64,000 nt of DNA from Moritella sp. 24 (GCF_018219155.1 NZ_CP056123.1:1125505-1189504), one strand, 5' to 3'; shown: positions 46,417 to 56,725, counted from the stretch's first letter. The notes: generated by a model not told the origin, from the letters alone. Made by a program: numbers and translations.

Positions 46417-46596
46417 ATGAAAAAATTTATGATGATCATCGTTATGTTAGGTTTTTTGGCAGGTTGTAGCAATAGTCAGTTGGAACCCGCTGACCCTGAC
46501 TGGCCGGGTACTACGCAGGGGCGTGGACATTATTTTGATGGGAAAATAGAGAATAACGGTTATCCCAATTTATATCCGCACTCATTAGAACACTAG
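46417..46596 (+). CDS. 59-residue lipoprotein
   Basis: A short frame with GAGGA 7 bases before the ATG. The signal is MKKFMMIIVMLGFLAGC, with lipid Cys17. The mature part is short, Pro- and Gly-rich (EPADPDWPGTTQGRG) and ends in YPNLYPHSLEH. No family recognised. It stands alone between the riboswitch and yciH. The remaining intergenic bases on either side hold no recognisable feature. Confidence 0.65.
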   Translation: MKKFMMIIVMLGFLAGCSNSQLEPADPDWPGTTQGRGHYFDGKIENNGYPNLYPHSLEH

Positions 46597-46712
46597 AATA
46601 AGCAATTGGCTTGTAAATATAGGCGTTATCAATGTGCTACCTGATTAACCTGTAGTACATTGATTAACGACTTTATATTATGTTGATGATAAATCTTATA
46701 GCAACAGGGAGG

Positions 46713-47054
46713 TTAGCCGCCAGCAAGTTTCACTGTATAGCCTTTTTTCTCTAAAAACTCTTTTGCCATATCACGTTGATCACCTTGGATCTCGATGATG
46801 AAGTCTTTCACACTGCCGCCAACACCACTTTTTTTCTTTAATTCTTTAGCGAGTGCTTTTAATTCTTTTTCTGGTAGTGCTATACCGCTAATGGTTGTTG
46901 CACCTTTACCTTTACGACCTTTGGTTTCGCGGCGAATTCGCACAATACCATCACCTTCCGGTGCCGTTTCAACTTGTTTTTCTTCTTTAATACGGCCGCT
47001 TTCGGTTGAGAAAACCATGCGGATATTGTCATCGAAATGCATATCAATACTCAT
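46713..47054 (-). CDS. yciH: SUI1/eIF1-like translation factor YciH
   Basis: 113 residues with an eIF1-type fold: GIVRIRRETKGRKGKGATTISGI, then LKALAKELKKKSGVGGSVKDFIIEIQGDQRD and FLEKKGYTVKLAGG. In E. coli YciH influences start-codon fidelity and has been linked to stress-time translation inhibition. Monocistronic here. Confidence 0.94.
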   Translation of the reverse strand: MSIDMHFDDNIRMVFSTESGRIKEEKQVETAPEGDGIVRIRRETKGRKGKGATTISGIALPEKELKALAKELKKKSGVGGSVKDFIIEIQGDQRDMAKEFLEKKGYTVKLAGG

Positions 47055-47238
47055 TAACAGTCAATAAAAGGGTTATACCGTGTGTAATAAATGACGATTT
47101 ACTTATTTAATACATAGGTAGATTAAGCAACGCTGAGAAAGGATTATAGCAAATAAAAGTTGAAATGATAACGCTGCAGTCTATGACCTCCAAACCATAT
47201 TCATACGCTTGGAGGTGGGGGTTAAAGCTTAATGTGTA

Positions 47239-48465
47239 CTATTTATTATCATGCTCATGGATAATATAATTAAGTAAACTGCCTTCGAGTAGCGATTTAC
47301 GAACCAAAGCCACACCAGCCATAGATGGTTCGTTCTGGAATTTTGCTTCGCTAATCACGAGGTTTGGCAGGAAGCTACGCAATGCATGCTGCTGAACACT
47401 TTGCTCAATGATTGGGAAGATAAGTTCTTTTGCTGCAACAATCTCGCCCTTGATTAACAGTTTTTGTGGGTTAAATAAGTTAACAATAATTGCAATTGCT
47501 TGACCGATTAATTTACTCACACGTTGTAATACTTGCACGGTTAGTTCATCACCGTTATTGGCTGCATCACAGATATTTTCAATCGTTAGATTTTCAAGTG
47601 TTAAGCAAGTGTCGTGGCCTTGCTGAATCAGTAACGTTATTTGTTTTAGAATTGCTTCATTAGACGCGATTGTTTCTAAACAACCATGGCTACCACAATG
47701 ACAAGGTAAACCTAATGGGTCAATACGGATGTGTCCGATTTCACCAACTTGGTTGTTGTAGTTAGTAAAGATCTTACCGTTATTAATAATACCCGAGCCG
47801 ACGCCGTCATGAACGGACAGCAACACACTGTCTTGGCAATCTTGCGCAGCACCAAAATACAGTTCTGCTAATGACAATGATTGTGTGTGGTTACCAATAT
47901 AGGCAGGTACGTTAAAATCTTGGGTTAACATTTTACCCAGTTGGATATCTTTTAAATTGTGTTTTGGTAGATATACAATGGTGCCTGATTCACGATCGAT
48001 TAAGCCGGGTGATGTCACCGCAATGGCAATTAAACGTTGTGTATCAGCATTTATATTCGTGCTAATGAATTTAGCGAGTTCGACTAATAAGAAGGCGATA
48101 ACATCGTTGTTTGGTGCGGCATTTAGCGGCACTCGGTAAGATGTCAGCATCGTCCCTGCAATATCATGCAAGGCGATCGTTAAATTGTTACGACCAAGTT
48201 TACAACTAACAAAGACAAACGGTGTTATCTCGCACGTTAGTGATATGGCAGGTCGTCCACCAGTAGATGCTTGCTGTGCAACTTCTTTAATTAACCCTGC
48301 CGCCATTAATTGACGCGTCATTTTAGTAATACTGGCAGGCGCTAGCTCACTCAGTTTTGCTAAAGCGACACGTGAAATTTGCTTCTGTTCATCGATAAGA
48401 CGATAAACAGAAGCTGTATTTACTTGTTTAATAAATTCAATATTGGCGACTGGGCTATGTTTCAT
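47239..48465 (-). CDS. nagC: ROK-family N-acetylglucosamine repressor NagC
   Basis: 408 residues. An N-terminal winged helix (SRVALAKLSELAPASITKMTRQLMAAGLIKE, residues about 27-57) is followed by a ROK sugar-binding domain with the zinc motif CHCGSHGCLE. NagC represses nag genes and is released by GlcNAc-6-phosphate. It starts 2 bp after nagA in the nagBAC operon, so autoregulation through the nagE/nagB intergenic region is likely. Confidence 0.94.
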   Translation of the reverse strand: MKHSPVANIEFIKQVNTASVYRLIDEQKQISRVALAKLSELAPASITKMTRQLMAAGLIKEVAQQASTGGRPAISLTCEITPFVFVSCKLGRNNLTIALHDIAGTMLTSYRVPLNAAPNNDVIAFLLVELAKFISTNINADTQRLIAIAVTSPGLIDRESGTIVYLPKHNLKDIQLGKMLTQDFNVPAYIGNHTQSLSLAELYFGAAQDCQDSVLLSVHDGVGSGIINNGKIFTNYNNQVGEIGHIRIDPLGLPCHCGSHGCLETIASNEAILKQITLLIQQGHDTCLTLENLTIENICDAANNGDELTVQVLQRVSKLIGQAIAIIVNLFNPQKLLIKGEIVAAKELIFPIIEQSVQQHALRSFLPNLVISEAKFQNEPSMAGVALVRKSLLEGSLLNYIIHEHDNK

Positions 48466-48467
48466 AA

Positions 48468-49604
48468 TTAGAAGCTTTTCACTTGTCCGTTTACGATCGT
48501 TTTGATCACTGCGAAGTCGGCATTAAAGGCTGTTAAATTAGCAACTTTGCCTTTTGCAATGCTACCAAGTTTATCATCTATACCAATTGCTTTTGCAGGA
48601 TATAGATTTGCCATACGCAGTGTTTCTGCTAGCGGCAAGCCAACATGTTTCACTGTATTTTCAACCGCTTCGATCATAGTTAATGCTGAACCACCTAGTG
48701 TACCATCGGCACCCACACATTTACCATCACGATAGAATACTTCTGTGCCAACAAAGTCAAAAGATTTGATGTCAGCACCTGCTGGCGCAACAGCATCCGT
48801 TACTAAGACTAATTTTTCGCCCATTAGTTTATGACTCATACGCACATTGGCGTAATCAACATGGTGACCATCAACAATAATACCGGCATAAACGTCTTTA
48901 TGATCGTAAATAGCACCAACAACACCTGGATCGCGGCCTGTGATTGAACTCATCGCGTTAAACAAATGCGTAGCAAAGCGTGCACCCGCTTCAAATCCTT
49001 GCATACATTCTGTATATGTTGCATTGGTATGGCCAACTGATACTAGAACGTCTGCAGCGGTAAGCTGTTCGATATGTGCCGCTGCCGTATTTTCCGGTGC
49101 TAAGGTTACTTTACTAATAACTGCACTGTTTGCACAGATATGGTCGATCATCGTTTGTTCGCTGCGGCGAATTAGGTCAATACTGTGAATGCCTTTTTTC
49201 GCTGTAGACAGATAAGGACCTTCTAAATGTAAACCAAGCGCTTGATTGCTGTGCTTGTCTAAATACGCCGTCATTGTATCAATCGCAGACTTCATCTCTG
49301 TATCTGTCGCTGTGATTAATGTTGGTAAGTAGCTCGTGCAACCAAAGCGTTCATTGGTCTGTTGCATGATTTCAAGCGTGTTAACACTGATATCAGTATT
49401 AAATAATACGCCACCACAACCATTCAGTTGTAAATCAATAAAACCGGCAGTGAGGTTCGCGCCTGCAAGATCAATTTTTTCAATATCAGCAGGGCAATCC
49501 GCAAGCGTAACAAGATCATGAATGTATTCACCATCGACAATTACACAGTGCTCAGTCAACACACTGTCGTTTGTGTAGATAGTACAATTAGTGAGTGCAT
49601 ACAT
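48468..49604 (-). CDS. nagA: N-acetylglucosamine-6-phosphate deacetylase
   Basis: Amidohydrolase that converts GlcNAc-6-P to glucosamine-6-P. 378 residues. Shows [23 protein letters not shown] (metal Glu), VSVGHTNAT (His), [17 protein letters not shown] (His) and [10 protein letters not shown] (catalytic Asp). Located between nagB (4 bp) and nagC (2 bp) in a compact operon. Confidence 0.97.
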   Translation of the reverse strand: MYALTNCTIYTNDSVLTEHCVIVDGEYIHDLVTLADCPADIEKIDLAGANLTAGFIDLQLNGCGGVLFNTDISVNTLEIMQQTNERFGCTSYLPTLITATDTEMKSAIDTMTAYLDKHSNQALGLHLEGPYLSTAKKGIHSIDLIRRSEQTMIDHICANSAVISKVTLAPENTAAAHIEQLTAADVLVSVGHTNATYTECMQGFEAGARFATHLFNAMSSITGRDPGVVGAIYDHKDVYAGIIVDGHHVDYANVRMSHKLMGEKLVLVTDAVAPAGADIKSFDFVGTEVFYRDGKCVGADGTLGGSALTMIEAVENTVKHVGLPLAETLRMANLYPAKAIGIDDKLGSIAKGKVANLTAFNADFAVIKTIVNGQVKSF

Positions 49605-49608
49605 GGGC

Positions 49609-50418
49609 TTACTCCGTAATAAAACTTTGAATATTCTGTGCTTCTAGCTCTTTAAAGTAGCGTACAGTTTTTACTTTTAATTCCATTGTTGCTGGTTCGT
49701 CACAAGCAATGATTGATTTAGCGTGTAATTGTAATGCAGAGATAGTCCACAGGTGGTTTACGCTACCTTCAACAGCGGCTTCAAGAGCAAGCGCTTTGTT
49801 GTGACCCGTGATTAATACTAGAATCTCTTGTGAGTCTAATAGTGTACCAACGCCTACAGTTAGTGCTAGTTTTGGCACTTGGCTAATATCGTTATCAAAG
49901 AAACGTGAATTAGCAATACGTGTGTCTTCAGTTAGCGTTTTAATACGTGTACGTGATGCTAGTGACGATGCTGGTTCGTTAAATGCGATATGACCATCAA
50001 CACCTACGCCACCCATAAATAGGTTAATTTGGCCGTAGCTCTTAATTTTATCTTCATAACGCTGACATTCAGCTTCAAGGTCGTCTGCATTACCATTCAA
50101 TAAGTTAACGTTCTTATCTTGAATGTTTACATGATTGAAAAAGTTGCTGTACATAAATGTACGGTAGCTTTCTGGGTGATCTTTATCTATACCTACATAT
50201 TCATCCATATTGAAAGTAACAACATGTTCAAAACTAACTTCACCAGCTTGGTGTAATTTGATTAGTTCTTTATAGGTTGTTAGAGGAGTTCCGCCTGTTG
50301 GTAGACCTAGTACAAACGGTTTGTCTGCTGTTGGTTTGAATGCATTAATCTTGTTAACGATGTAAGTTGCGCTCCAGCGGCCAACTTGAGCAGGGGTAAG
50401 TAAAGGAATTAATCTCAT
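49609..50418 (-). CDS. nagB: Glucosamine-6-phosphate deaminase
   Basis: Converts glucosamine-6-P to fructose-6-P and ammonia, the entry to glycolysis. 269 residues. [20 protein letters not shown] at the start, [11 protein letters not shown] phosphate loop, FNMDEYVGI (catalytic Asp), [19 protein letters not shown] (His) and TVGVGTLLD. First gene of the nagBAC operon, divergent from nagE. Confidence 0.97.
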   Translation of the reverse strand: MRLIPLLTPAQVGRWSATYIVNKINAFKPTADKPFVLGLPTGGTPLTTYKELIKLHQAGEVSFEHVVTFNMDEYVGIDKDHPESYRTFMYSNFFNHVNIQDKNVNLLNGNADDLEAECQRYEDKIKSYGQINLFMGGVGVDGHIAFNEPASSLASRTRIKTLTEDTRIANSRFFDNDISQVPKLALTVGVGTLLDSQEILVLITGHNKALALEAAVEGSVNHLWTISALQLHAKSIIACDEPATMELKVKTVRYFKELEAQNIQSFITE

Positions 50419-50520
50419 GCGATACTCTCTATAGTTTTTAATGATAAGCGATACTTTTTTTTAATTGTAAATTAAGTTTTCAGAACCAGCCATCAAAACT
50501 TGTCTTTTTATGCTCAAATG

Positions 50521-50602
50521 GTTGAATTAGATCACACTGCAACGAATTAAAGCGGAATTTGGTTTGTCATTTTAGCGCTCTTACTTTACATTACGAAATA
50601 AG
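50521..50602. promoter_or_regulatory. Candidate CRP and NagC sites between nagB and nagE
   Basis: GTTGAATTAGATCACA (50521-50536) has one perfect CRP half-site, TCACA, and a partial second half. Downstream, CTTACTTTACATTACGAAATAAG is split into arms CTTACTT and AAATAAG (50580-50602). This is near the NagC operator style of AT-rich arms around a short centre, with one mismatch. Both are predictions by eye. Confidence 0.45.
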
Positions 50603-50710
50603 TTATGGGGTAAGTAAGTACGAAGTCTGTTCTTTTAATGGAACTGATGCAGTTTCATAACAAGAACATAACAATTTTGGATTTTAAACTTAAATAAGGA
50701 TGATGGCTGT

Positions 50711-52165
50711 ATGTTTAGCTATTTACAAAAAATCGGTCGCGCACTGATGGTTCCAGTGGCAGTTTTACCTGCTGCTGCAGTATTAATGGGTATTGGTTAC
50801 TGGATTGATCCAGTCGCATGGGGCGGCGAAAACATGCTTGCAGCATTCTTCATCAAGTCTGGTGCTGCAATCATTGATAACATGTCGCTTCTATTTGCTG
50901 TAGGTGTTGCTTACGGTATGTCAAAAGACAAAGACGGTTCAGCCGCGCTTGCTGGTCTTGTTGGCTTCTTAGTTGTGACAACGCTACTTTCACCGGGTGC
51001 AGTTGCTGCAATCCAAGGTGTTGGCGCTGACCAAGTATCTGCTGCATTTGCTAAAATCAACAACCAATTTGTTGGTATCTTAGTAGGTGTTATCTCAGCT
51101 GAGCTGTATAACCGTTTCAGTGAAGTTGAGCTGCCTAAAGCACTTACATTCTTCAGTGGTCGTCGTTTAGTACCAATCGTTACTTCTTTTGTAATGATGG
51201 GTCTTTCATTCGTACTTATGTACGTATGGCCAATGATTTTTGATGGTCTAGTAACTTTCGGTACTAGCATTAAAGATATGGGTCCTACAGGCGCTGGTAT
51301 CTACGCATTCTTTAACCGTATGCTTATCCCTGTTGGTCTTCACCATGCACTTAACTCAGTATTCTGGTTTGACGTTGCTGGTATTAACGATATCCCTAAC
51401 TTCCTAGGTGGCGCACAGTCAATTGCTAACGGTAACGGTACTGTTGGTGTTACTGGTATGTACCAAGCTGGTTTCTTCCCAATCATGATGTTTGGTCTAT
51501 TAGGTGCTGCATTAGCGTTCGTTCATACAGCTAAACCTGAAAACAAAGCGAAAGTAACATCTATCATGATGGCTGCTGGTTTCGCAACATTCTTCACAGG
51601 TGTTACTGAACCACTAGAATTCTCATTCATGTTTGTTGCACCAGTACTGTTCGCTCTACATGCATTCTTAACAGGTGTTTCTGTATTCATCGCTGCTTCT
51701 ATGCAGTGGATTGCAGGCTTCGGTTTCAGTGCAGGTCTTGTTGATTTAGTATTATCTTCACGTAACCCGCTTGCAACACAGTGGTACATGCTACTTGTTC
51801 AAGGTGCTGCATTCTTCGTAATCTACTACGTTGCATTCCGTACTATCATTGTTAAGTTTGACCTTAAAACTCCAGGTCGTGAAGACGCTGGCGAAGAAGC
51901 TGCTGCTCCTGCTAAAGCAGGTAAATCATCACACACTGAAGTTGCTGCTAAAGTTTTCGAACTTGTTGGTGGTAAAGACAACTTAGTACATGTTGATAAC
52001 TGTGCAACACGTCTACGTCTTGATGTTAAAGATTCATCACTAGTAAATGACGCTGAACTTAAACGTCACGTACCAGGTGTAATCAAGCCAAGTAAAACTG
52101 CTGTTCAAGTAGTAATTGGTCCACAAGTTGAATTCGTTGCTAACGCACTTAAAAAACTTGTTTAA
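50711..52165 (+). CDS. nagE: PTS N-acetylglucosamine transporter EIICB
   Basis: Imports and phosphorylates GlcNAc. 484 residues. The IIC membrane domain covers about 1-390 (MPVAVLPAAAVLMGIGYW, GLHHALNSVFWFDVAG, FTGVTEPLEFSFMF). After an Ala-rich linker (GEEAAAPAKAG) comes the IIB domain with the phosphorylated Cys in NCATRLRLDV. The IIA domain found at the end of E. coli NagE is absent, so the general glucose IIA (Crr) presumably serves it. Confidence 0.95.
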   Translation: MFSYLQKIGRALMVPVAVLPAAAVLMGIGYWIDPVAWGGENMLAAFFIKSGAAIIDNMSLLFAVGVAYGMSKDKDGSAALAGLVGFLVVTTLLSPGAVAAIQGVGADQVSAAFAKINNQFVGILVGVISAELYNRFSEVELPKALTFFSGRRLVPIVTSFVMMGLSFVLMYVWPMIFDGLVTFGTSIKDMGPTGAGIYAFFNRMLIPVGLHHALNSVFWFDVAGINDIPNFLGGAQSIANGNGTVGVTGMYQAGFFPIMMFGLLGAALAFVHTAKPENKAKVTSIMMAAGFATFFTGVTEPLEFSFMFVAPVLFALHAFLTGVSVFIAASMQWIAGFGFSAGLVDLVLSSRNPLATQWYMLLVQGAAFFVIYYVAFRTIIVKFDLKTPGREDAGEEAAAPAKAGKSSHTEVAAKVFELVGGKDNLVHVDNCATRLRLDVKDSSLVNDAELKRHVPGVIKPSKTAVQVVIGPQVEFVANALKKLV

Positions 52166-52213
52166 TATCTTTATCGTGAGGCTAGCTACTTTGTAGTTAG
52201 ACTCTAAAGAATG

Positions 52214-52246
52214 AAAAGGGGATAACACTGAGTGTTATCCCCTTTT
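52214..52246 (+). terminator. Terminator of nagE, perfect 15-bp stem
   Basis: AAAAGGGGATAACAC pairs with GTGTTATCCCCTTTT around a 3-nt loop. Confidence 0.92.
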
Positions 52247-52443
52247 GTTTATGTATCCTTATTATTAAAATAACATGTTTATAGCATTGACTATGTTTAC
52301 AAATCCTTACAGTATTAATAGCTGGTAAGCGTTGATCTAGATCAGTGTTTGTTGTATGGTTTTTTAAGTGGTTGAACTAAATCAATATTTATTGGTTGTT
52401 TCAATTGTTCATTAATCTCTTCATTTATGTAACGGATAACAAT

Positions 52444-52941
52444 ATGACTCAAGTAACTTTTCAAGGCGATGCTGTAAATATCTCAGGTTCAATTCCAGCT
52501 GTGGGTTCATTAGCACCTGCATTTGCATTAACGGCTGCAGACTTATCTGAATTAACACTAGCAAGCTTAGCGGGTAAGAAGGTTGTTCTTAACATCTTCC
52601 CGAGTATCGATACGCCTGTATGTGCTGCTGGTGTACGTAAATTCAATGAAGCTGCTGCAACATTAGAAAACACTGTTGTTGTATGTGTTTCTGCAGATCT
52701 ACCTTTCGCAACAGGCCGTTTCTGTGAAGTTGAAGGTATTGCGAACGTGCAACACGCATCAACATTCCGTAGCCCTGAGTTTGCAGAAGCTTACGGTGTA
52801 GCTATCCCTGATGGCGCATTACGTGGTTTAACAACACGTGCTGTAGTATGTATCAATGCTGAAGGTGTTGTAACACACAGTGAATTAGTTGCAGAGATTA
52901 CTGACGAAGCAAATTACGAACTAGCACTTAAAGCACTATAA
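52444..52941 (+). CDS. tpx: Thiol peroxidase (atypical 2-Cys peroxiredoxin)
   Basis: Reduces lipid and other hydroperoxides using thioredoxin. 165 residues from MTQVTFQGDAV; 16 extra codons upstream are rejected because family members start here. The peroxidatic Cys is in PSIDTPVCAAGVRKF and the resolving Cys in ADLPFATGRFCEVEG. The core TLASLAGKKVVLNIFPS is typical. Monocistronic with a strong terminator. Confidence 0.95.
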   Translation: MTQVTFQGDAVNISGSIPAVGSLAPAFALTAADLSELTLASLAGKKVVLNIFPSIDTPVCAAGVRKFNEAAATLENTVVVCVSADLPFATGRFCEVEGIANVQHASTFRSPEFAEAYGVAIPDGALRGLTTRAVVCINAEGVVTHSELVAEITDEANYELALKAL

Positions 52942-53000
52942 TAAGTGTTGGTGTTTCTGACTCGATATTATTAATATTGTGTTAGAAAGTCAGAAGTAAA

Positions 53001-53037
53001 ATAGCGCGGCAGTCTTTCTGTCGCGCTATTTTTTTAT
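53001..53037. terminator. Bidirectional intrinsic terminator
   Basis: AAATAGCGCGGCAG pairs with CTGTCGCGCTATTT (one G-T pair) with a T run, between tpx and the convergent helicase gene. Confidence 0.9.
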
Positions 53038-53062
53038 GCGGAATAATGATTGATGCTGGTAC

Positions 53063-54976
53063 TTACTTTTCGTTTGTAAGCAGCGTGAGTATGACCTGAT
53101 AAGGATACGCTTGTAGTGCCGCAAAGTTGCTGATCTTCTTCGCTTTCATCTTCATAAATAGTGGCGTACTAATACCACATAAGAAACGTGTAATTAACAC
53201 TGGGGTTGGTTTCTTGTCACAGGCATGAATAAACGCTTGGCTTAGCTCGGTGACTTGTTCTACCGATAACGGTGGCATGCTTGCTGGTTGTGGTAGTTGT
53301 GCAATCCGTCCCTGGCACACTGAACATGTACCACATTGTGTTGGTGCTTTATCATCCCCGAAATAGGTTGAGAGTCCTTTACTTAAGCATTGTGAACTTT
53401 GAATATAGCGACCTACGGCATGCACACGTTTAATTTCACTTGTTTCTTTATTTGCAAACTGCTGATGGAGAGTTTCCGCTAACTGCTGACTATCAAAACG
53501 TGAGTTCAGTATCTGATATACATCCGTCATTAATTTGCTTTCAAGCACGATGTTATTGCGTTCATGCAAAAACTCAAGTGCAGTAATAACACGACTGCGT
53601 TGTTCCTGATAACCTTCACTCATGCGTTCGAAGTTAACCGTTGCCCATGTGCGCTTAGCTGGAGAGGCGTTAAATATTTCTTCAATGAACACGCGTTTTT
53701 CATCACTGAACTGATTCAGTATTTGGGCCGGATCTTTGAGAAATTTAAAACGATATTCAGCAAAGTAAGAGTACAAGGGTTTGATGATGCCTTGCATTTC
53801 TAAGTACACAAGTAAGGTTTTTAAAGGTGCTTGGCGCAAGTTACTGCTCATTGATAAGCCGTATAAAGTGTGTTCCCACTCTGTGCCCGCAGCTTGAATT
53901 TCAGCTAATACCGCTTCAATGCCGTGTTGTTCAGGCGTATCACCGTAAACAAAGTTTTCGAGAATACTTTGGTTGTCTAAATTGGCTAATACTAAACATT
54001 GCGAATCATTACCGTCACGTCCTGCACGGCCAATTTCCTGACTGTAATTTTCGATAGATTTTGGTAAATCAAAGTGCACGACGTTACGGATGTTACTTTT
54101 ATCAATGCCCATACCAAAAGCAATGGTTGCCACAATACAATCAATGCCATTACGCATGAAATTTTGCTGCACTTCTTCACGAATCTCAGTTGGCATACCC
54201 GCGTGATAGGCTACCGCTTCAATACCCGTTTGTTGCAGGGCACTCGCTAATTCTTCGGCTGTCTTTTGCAGGGTAACGTAAACAATAGAAGCTTGGCCTG
54301 ATTTTTTACCTAACCAACGGGTTAGCGCATTCAGCTTTTTCTCTTGTGCAATCGGGTGCATGAGCAAGCTAAGGTTAGAGCGATAAAAACCAGTTTTAAC
54401 AATGTCTTCTGGATTGATATTAAACTTGGTTTCCATGTCTTTAATCACGGAAGGAGTTGCCGTTGCCGTGAGTAATAAGGCTTGCTTAATATTCAATTCT
54501 TTTTGGTACTGAGGTAGTTTCAGATAATCGGGACGAAAGTTATGACCCCATTCTGAAATACAGTGTGCCTCATCAACCACTAATAATGAAATCGGGATTT
54601 GCTTAATGAACTTACGAAAGCGCTCATTCTTCAAACGCTCAACCGAGATCATTAAGATCTTTACTTCACCTTCGCGTACTTTCGACATGGTATCTCTGAC
54701 GTCATCGACAGACATACTCGAATCAATTTTAGCCGCAGCAATATTATGTTTCTTTAAGAACAATAGCTGATCTTGGATCAAGGCAAGTAATGGCGAGATA
54801 ACGAGAGTCAAGTTAGGCAAGTGTAACGCTGACATTTGATAGCATAGCGATTTACCCGAACCAGTTGGAAAAATGGCTGCGCTTGATTTGCCACTGACAA
54901 TACTCTTAATTACAGCTTCTTGGCCTTCTCTAAATTGATCATAGCCAAAGTAGTGTTGTAACGTCTGGTGCAGCAT
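53063..54976 (-). CDS. RecQ-family ATP-dependent DNA helicase
   Basis: About 637 residues from MLHQTLQHYFGYDQFREGQ, the usual beginning of this family; ATGs 5 and 31 codons upstream are possible but lack a ribosome-binding site. Helicase motifs: I FPTGSGKSLCYQ, Ia ISPLLALIQDQ, II VVDEAHCISEWGHNFRPDY, III LLTATATPSVI, V IVATIAFGMGIDK, VI YSQEIGRAGRDG. A RecQ-type zinc cluster follows (QCLSKGL..YFGDD..QCGTCSVC). No HRDC domain is visible, and the C-terminal part differs from canonical RecQ. It is probably a paralog for repair. Confidence 0.9.
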   Translation of the reverse strand: MLHQTLQHYFGYDQFREGQEAVIKSIVSGKSSAAIFPTGSGKSLCYQMSALHLPNLTLVISPLLALIQDQLLFLKKHNIAAAKIDSSMSVDDVRDTMSKVREGEVKILMISVERLKNERFRKFIKQIPISLLVVDEAHCISEWGHNFRPDYLKLPQYQKELNIKQALLLTATATPSVIKDMETKFNINPEDIVKTGFYRSNLSLLMHPIAQEKKLNALTRWLGKKSGQASIVYVTLQKTAEELASALQQTGIEAVAYHAGMPTEIREEVQQNFMRNGIDCIVATIAFGMGIDKSNIRNVVHFDLPKSIENYSQEIGRAGRDGNDSQCLVLANLDNQSILENFVYGDTPEQHGIEAVLAEIQAAGTEWEHTLYGLSMSSNLRQAPLKTLLVYLEMQGIIKPLYSYFAEYRFKFLKDPAQILNQFSDEKRVFIEEIFNASPAKRTWATVNFERMSEGYQEQRSRVITALEFLHERNNIVLESKLMTDVYQILNSRFDSQQLAETLHQQFANKETSEIKRVHAVGRYIQSSQCLSKGLSTYFGDDKAPTQCGTCSVCQGRIAQLPQPASMPPLSVEQVTELSQAFIHACDKKPTPVLITRFLCGISTPLFMKMKAKKISNFAALQAYPYQVILTLLTNEK

Positions 54977-55119
54977 ATCTATATCTCGCATTATGAAACT
55001 AAGGGCGGTTAAGCAGGGGAGTATATAGTTTTTTGTTAAAAAAGTGATCCCGTTTCTGTAGTTAAACAAAGGTGAATGCTATATTTTCAACAGTTAATCA
55101 CGATATTACAGGATGTATG

Positions 55120-55749
55120 ATGAAGTATAAGCAACGACTTGGTACTAGTCTGATCGCGATGAGTACGCTGCTGCATGTTGGTATCGCTGGTGCCGAGGTA
55201 TTTATCGCGCCATTTGGTGGATACGGTTTTGGGACAAGTGACTTTTCGACAATTGACGTTAATACGCAAGAAGAAAGCGCAGTCAAAATTGCAGAATCAG
55301 GTTATTGGGGCGTGATGGCTGGCGTGACAACCCCAGACCCGGGCAGTATTTATTTACTGTATAGTCATCAATCCACTGAATTTAGTATTGGCGATAACTT
55401 GAATCAAGCTGAAGTAACCGATCTTGCTACCGACTATTTACACCTTGGCGGTGCGCTGTATTTTCCACAAGGTAAATTTCGACCGTACATCACCACCAGT
55501 GTTGGTTTAACGCAAATGCGTCCAGGTGGTAGCTTCTCTAATGAAACGCATTTTTCAATGGGCGTTGGGGGTGGCGCTGAATATCAATTAACCCCGCGTT
55601 TTGCATTGTTTGCGGATGTGCGAGGTTACGCCACTTTTATTGGTAGTTCGCAATCCCTGTTCTGTAGTGGCGGGAATTGTAAGTGGTTAGTCGATGCCGA
55701 ATTAATGTGGCAAGGGCAAGTGAATATGGGCGCAAAACTGACGTTTTAA
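55120..55749 (+). CDS. Outer-membrane beta-barrel protein (OmpW/OmpA-barrel type)
   Basis: About 209 residues. The signal peptide MKYKQRLGTSLIAMSTLLHVGIAGA is cut near AGA-EV. The start is chosen from two adjacent ATGs by the ACAGGAT site. The mature protein alternates short amphipathic strands with Gly and aromatic residues (FIAPFGGYGFG, GYWGVMAGVTTPD, LHLGGALYFP, FRPYITTSVGLTQM, FSMGVGGGAEYQL) and ends in Phe (VNMGAKLTF). That is typical of eight-stranded barrels. Two Cys in an extracellular-type loop may form a disulfide. Function unknown. Confidence 0.8.
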   Translation: MKYKQRLGTSLIAMSTLLHVGIAGAEVFIAPFGGYGFGTSDFSTIDVNTQEESAVKIAESGYWGVMAGVTTPDPGSIYLLYSHQSTEFSIGDNLNQAEVTDLATDYLHLGGALYFPQGKFRPYITTSVGLTQMRPGGSFSNETHFSMGVGGGAEYQLTPRFALFADVRGYATFIGSSQSLFCSGGNCKWLVDAELMWQGQVNMGAKLTF

Positions 55750-55961
55750 GCTATGCTAATAATGTTTTTAGATCATTTATATTGATTAATCATTTAGTGT
55801 TTAAGTGATATTAATTTATGTATTTCAAATGGATGCAGTATCCTTCTTGACCCTTGTATATTCGAGTGTTAGTTTCGAATGAAACTACCTTCAATGACGA
55901 TAGGTGGTCGTGCAGGATATTGATTTTTCAATCATGTGCAAAATATATAAAGGAATAAATA

Positions 55962-56663
55962 ATGACATTAACAAAAAAGTTAGCTGCTGAGTTTATCGGT
56001 ACATTTTGGTTGGTATTAGGTGGTTGTGGTAGTGCTGTTATTGCTGCGGCTTTTCCTGATGTAGGTATCGGTTTATTGGGTGTATCACTCGCGTTTGGTC
56101 TTACTGTATTAACAATGGCGTTTGCTATTGGTCATATCTCAGGTTGTCACCTTAATCCCGCTGTTTCAATCGGACTTTGGTCTGGTGGTCGTTTTTCTGC
56201 GGCAGAACTAGGTCCTTATATCTTTGCTCAAGTGCTTGGTGGTATTGCGGGTGCTGCAACACTATACCTTATCGCGAGTGGTCAAGCTGGCTTTGATGCG
56301 ACAGCAGGCTTCGCGTCAAATGGTTATGGTGAACACTCTCCTGGTGGTTACACGTTAGTCGCTGCATTAGTGACTGAAATTGTCATGACATTTATGTTTT
56401 TGATTATTATTTTAGGTGCGACAGACAAACGTGCACCAGCAGGTTTTGCACCAATTGCGATTGGTCTTGGTTTGACCTTAATTCACTTGATCAGCATCCC
56501 TGTAACAAATACGTCGGTTAATCCAGCTCGTAGTACGGGTGTTGCTATTTTCCAAGGTGATTGGGCTCTGTCTCAGCTTTGGCTATTCTGGGTAGCGCCG
56601 ATTGTTGGTGCGATATTAGCGGGTATTGTTTACCGTTGGTTTGAGGCTGAAGAGAAAGCTTAA
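55962..56663 (+). CDS. aqpZ: Aquaporin Z
   Basis: Inner-membrane water channel of 233 residues with six spans and two half-helices. Both NPA boxes are present (GCHLNPAVS and [10 protein letters not shown]). Selectivity residues fit water-specific channels: Phe in LTMAFAIGH, His in [11 protein letters not shown] and Arg after the second NPA. Gly-rich N-terminus [19 protein letters not shown]. Monocistronic; 210 bp upstream show nothing specific. Confidence 0.96.
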   Translation: MTLTKKLAAEFIGTFWLVLGGCGSAVIAAAFPDVGIGLLGVSLAFGLTVLTMAFAIGHISGCHLNPAVSIGLWSGGRFSAAELGPYIFAQVLGGIAGAATLYLIASGQAGFDATAGFASNGYGEHSPGGYTLVAALVTEIVMTFMFLIIILGATDKRAPAGFAPIAIGLGLTLIHLISIPVTNTSVNPARSTGVAIFQGDWALSQLWLFWVAPIVGAILAGIVYRWFEAEEKA

Positions 56664-56725
56664 TTTAATAAAATTTTATGTAAGTAGTCCACTTTGTTAG
56701 AGAGTAAGTGGACTACTGCTATGTA

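Noticed and set aside
53063-55069. Helicase start 31 codons further upstream
   Set aside because: The added residues are hydrophobic and unlike any RecQ N-terminus, and there is no ribosome-binding site.
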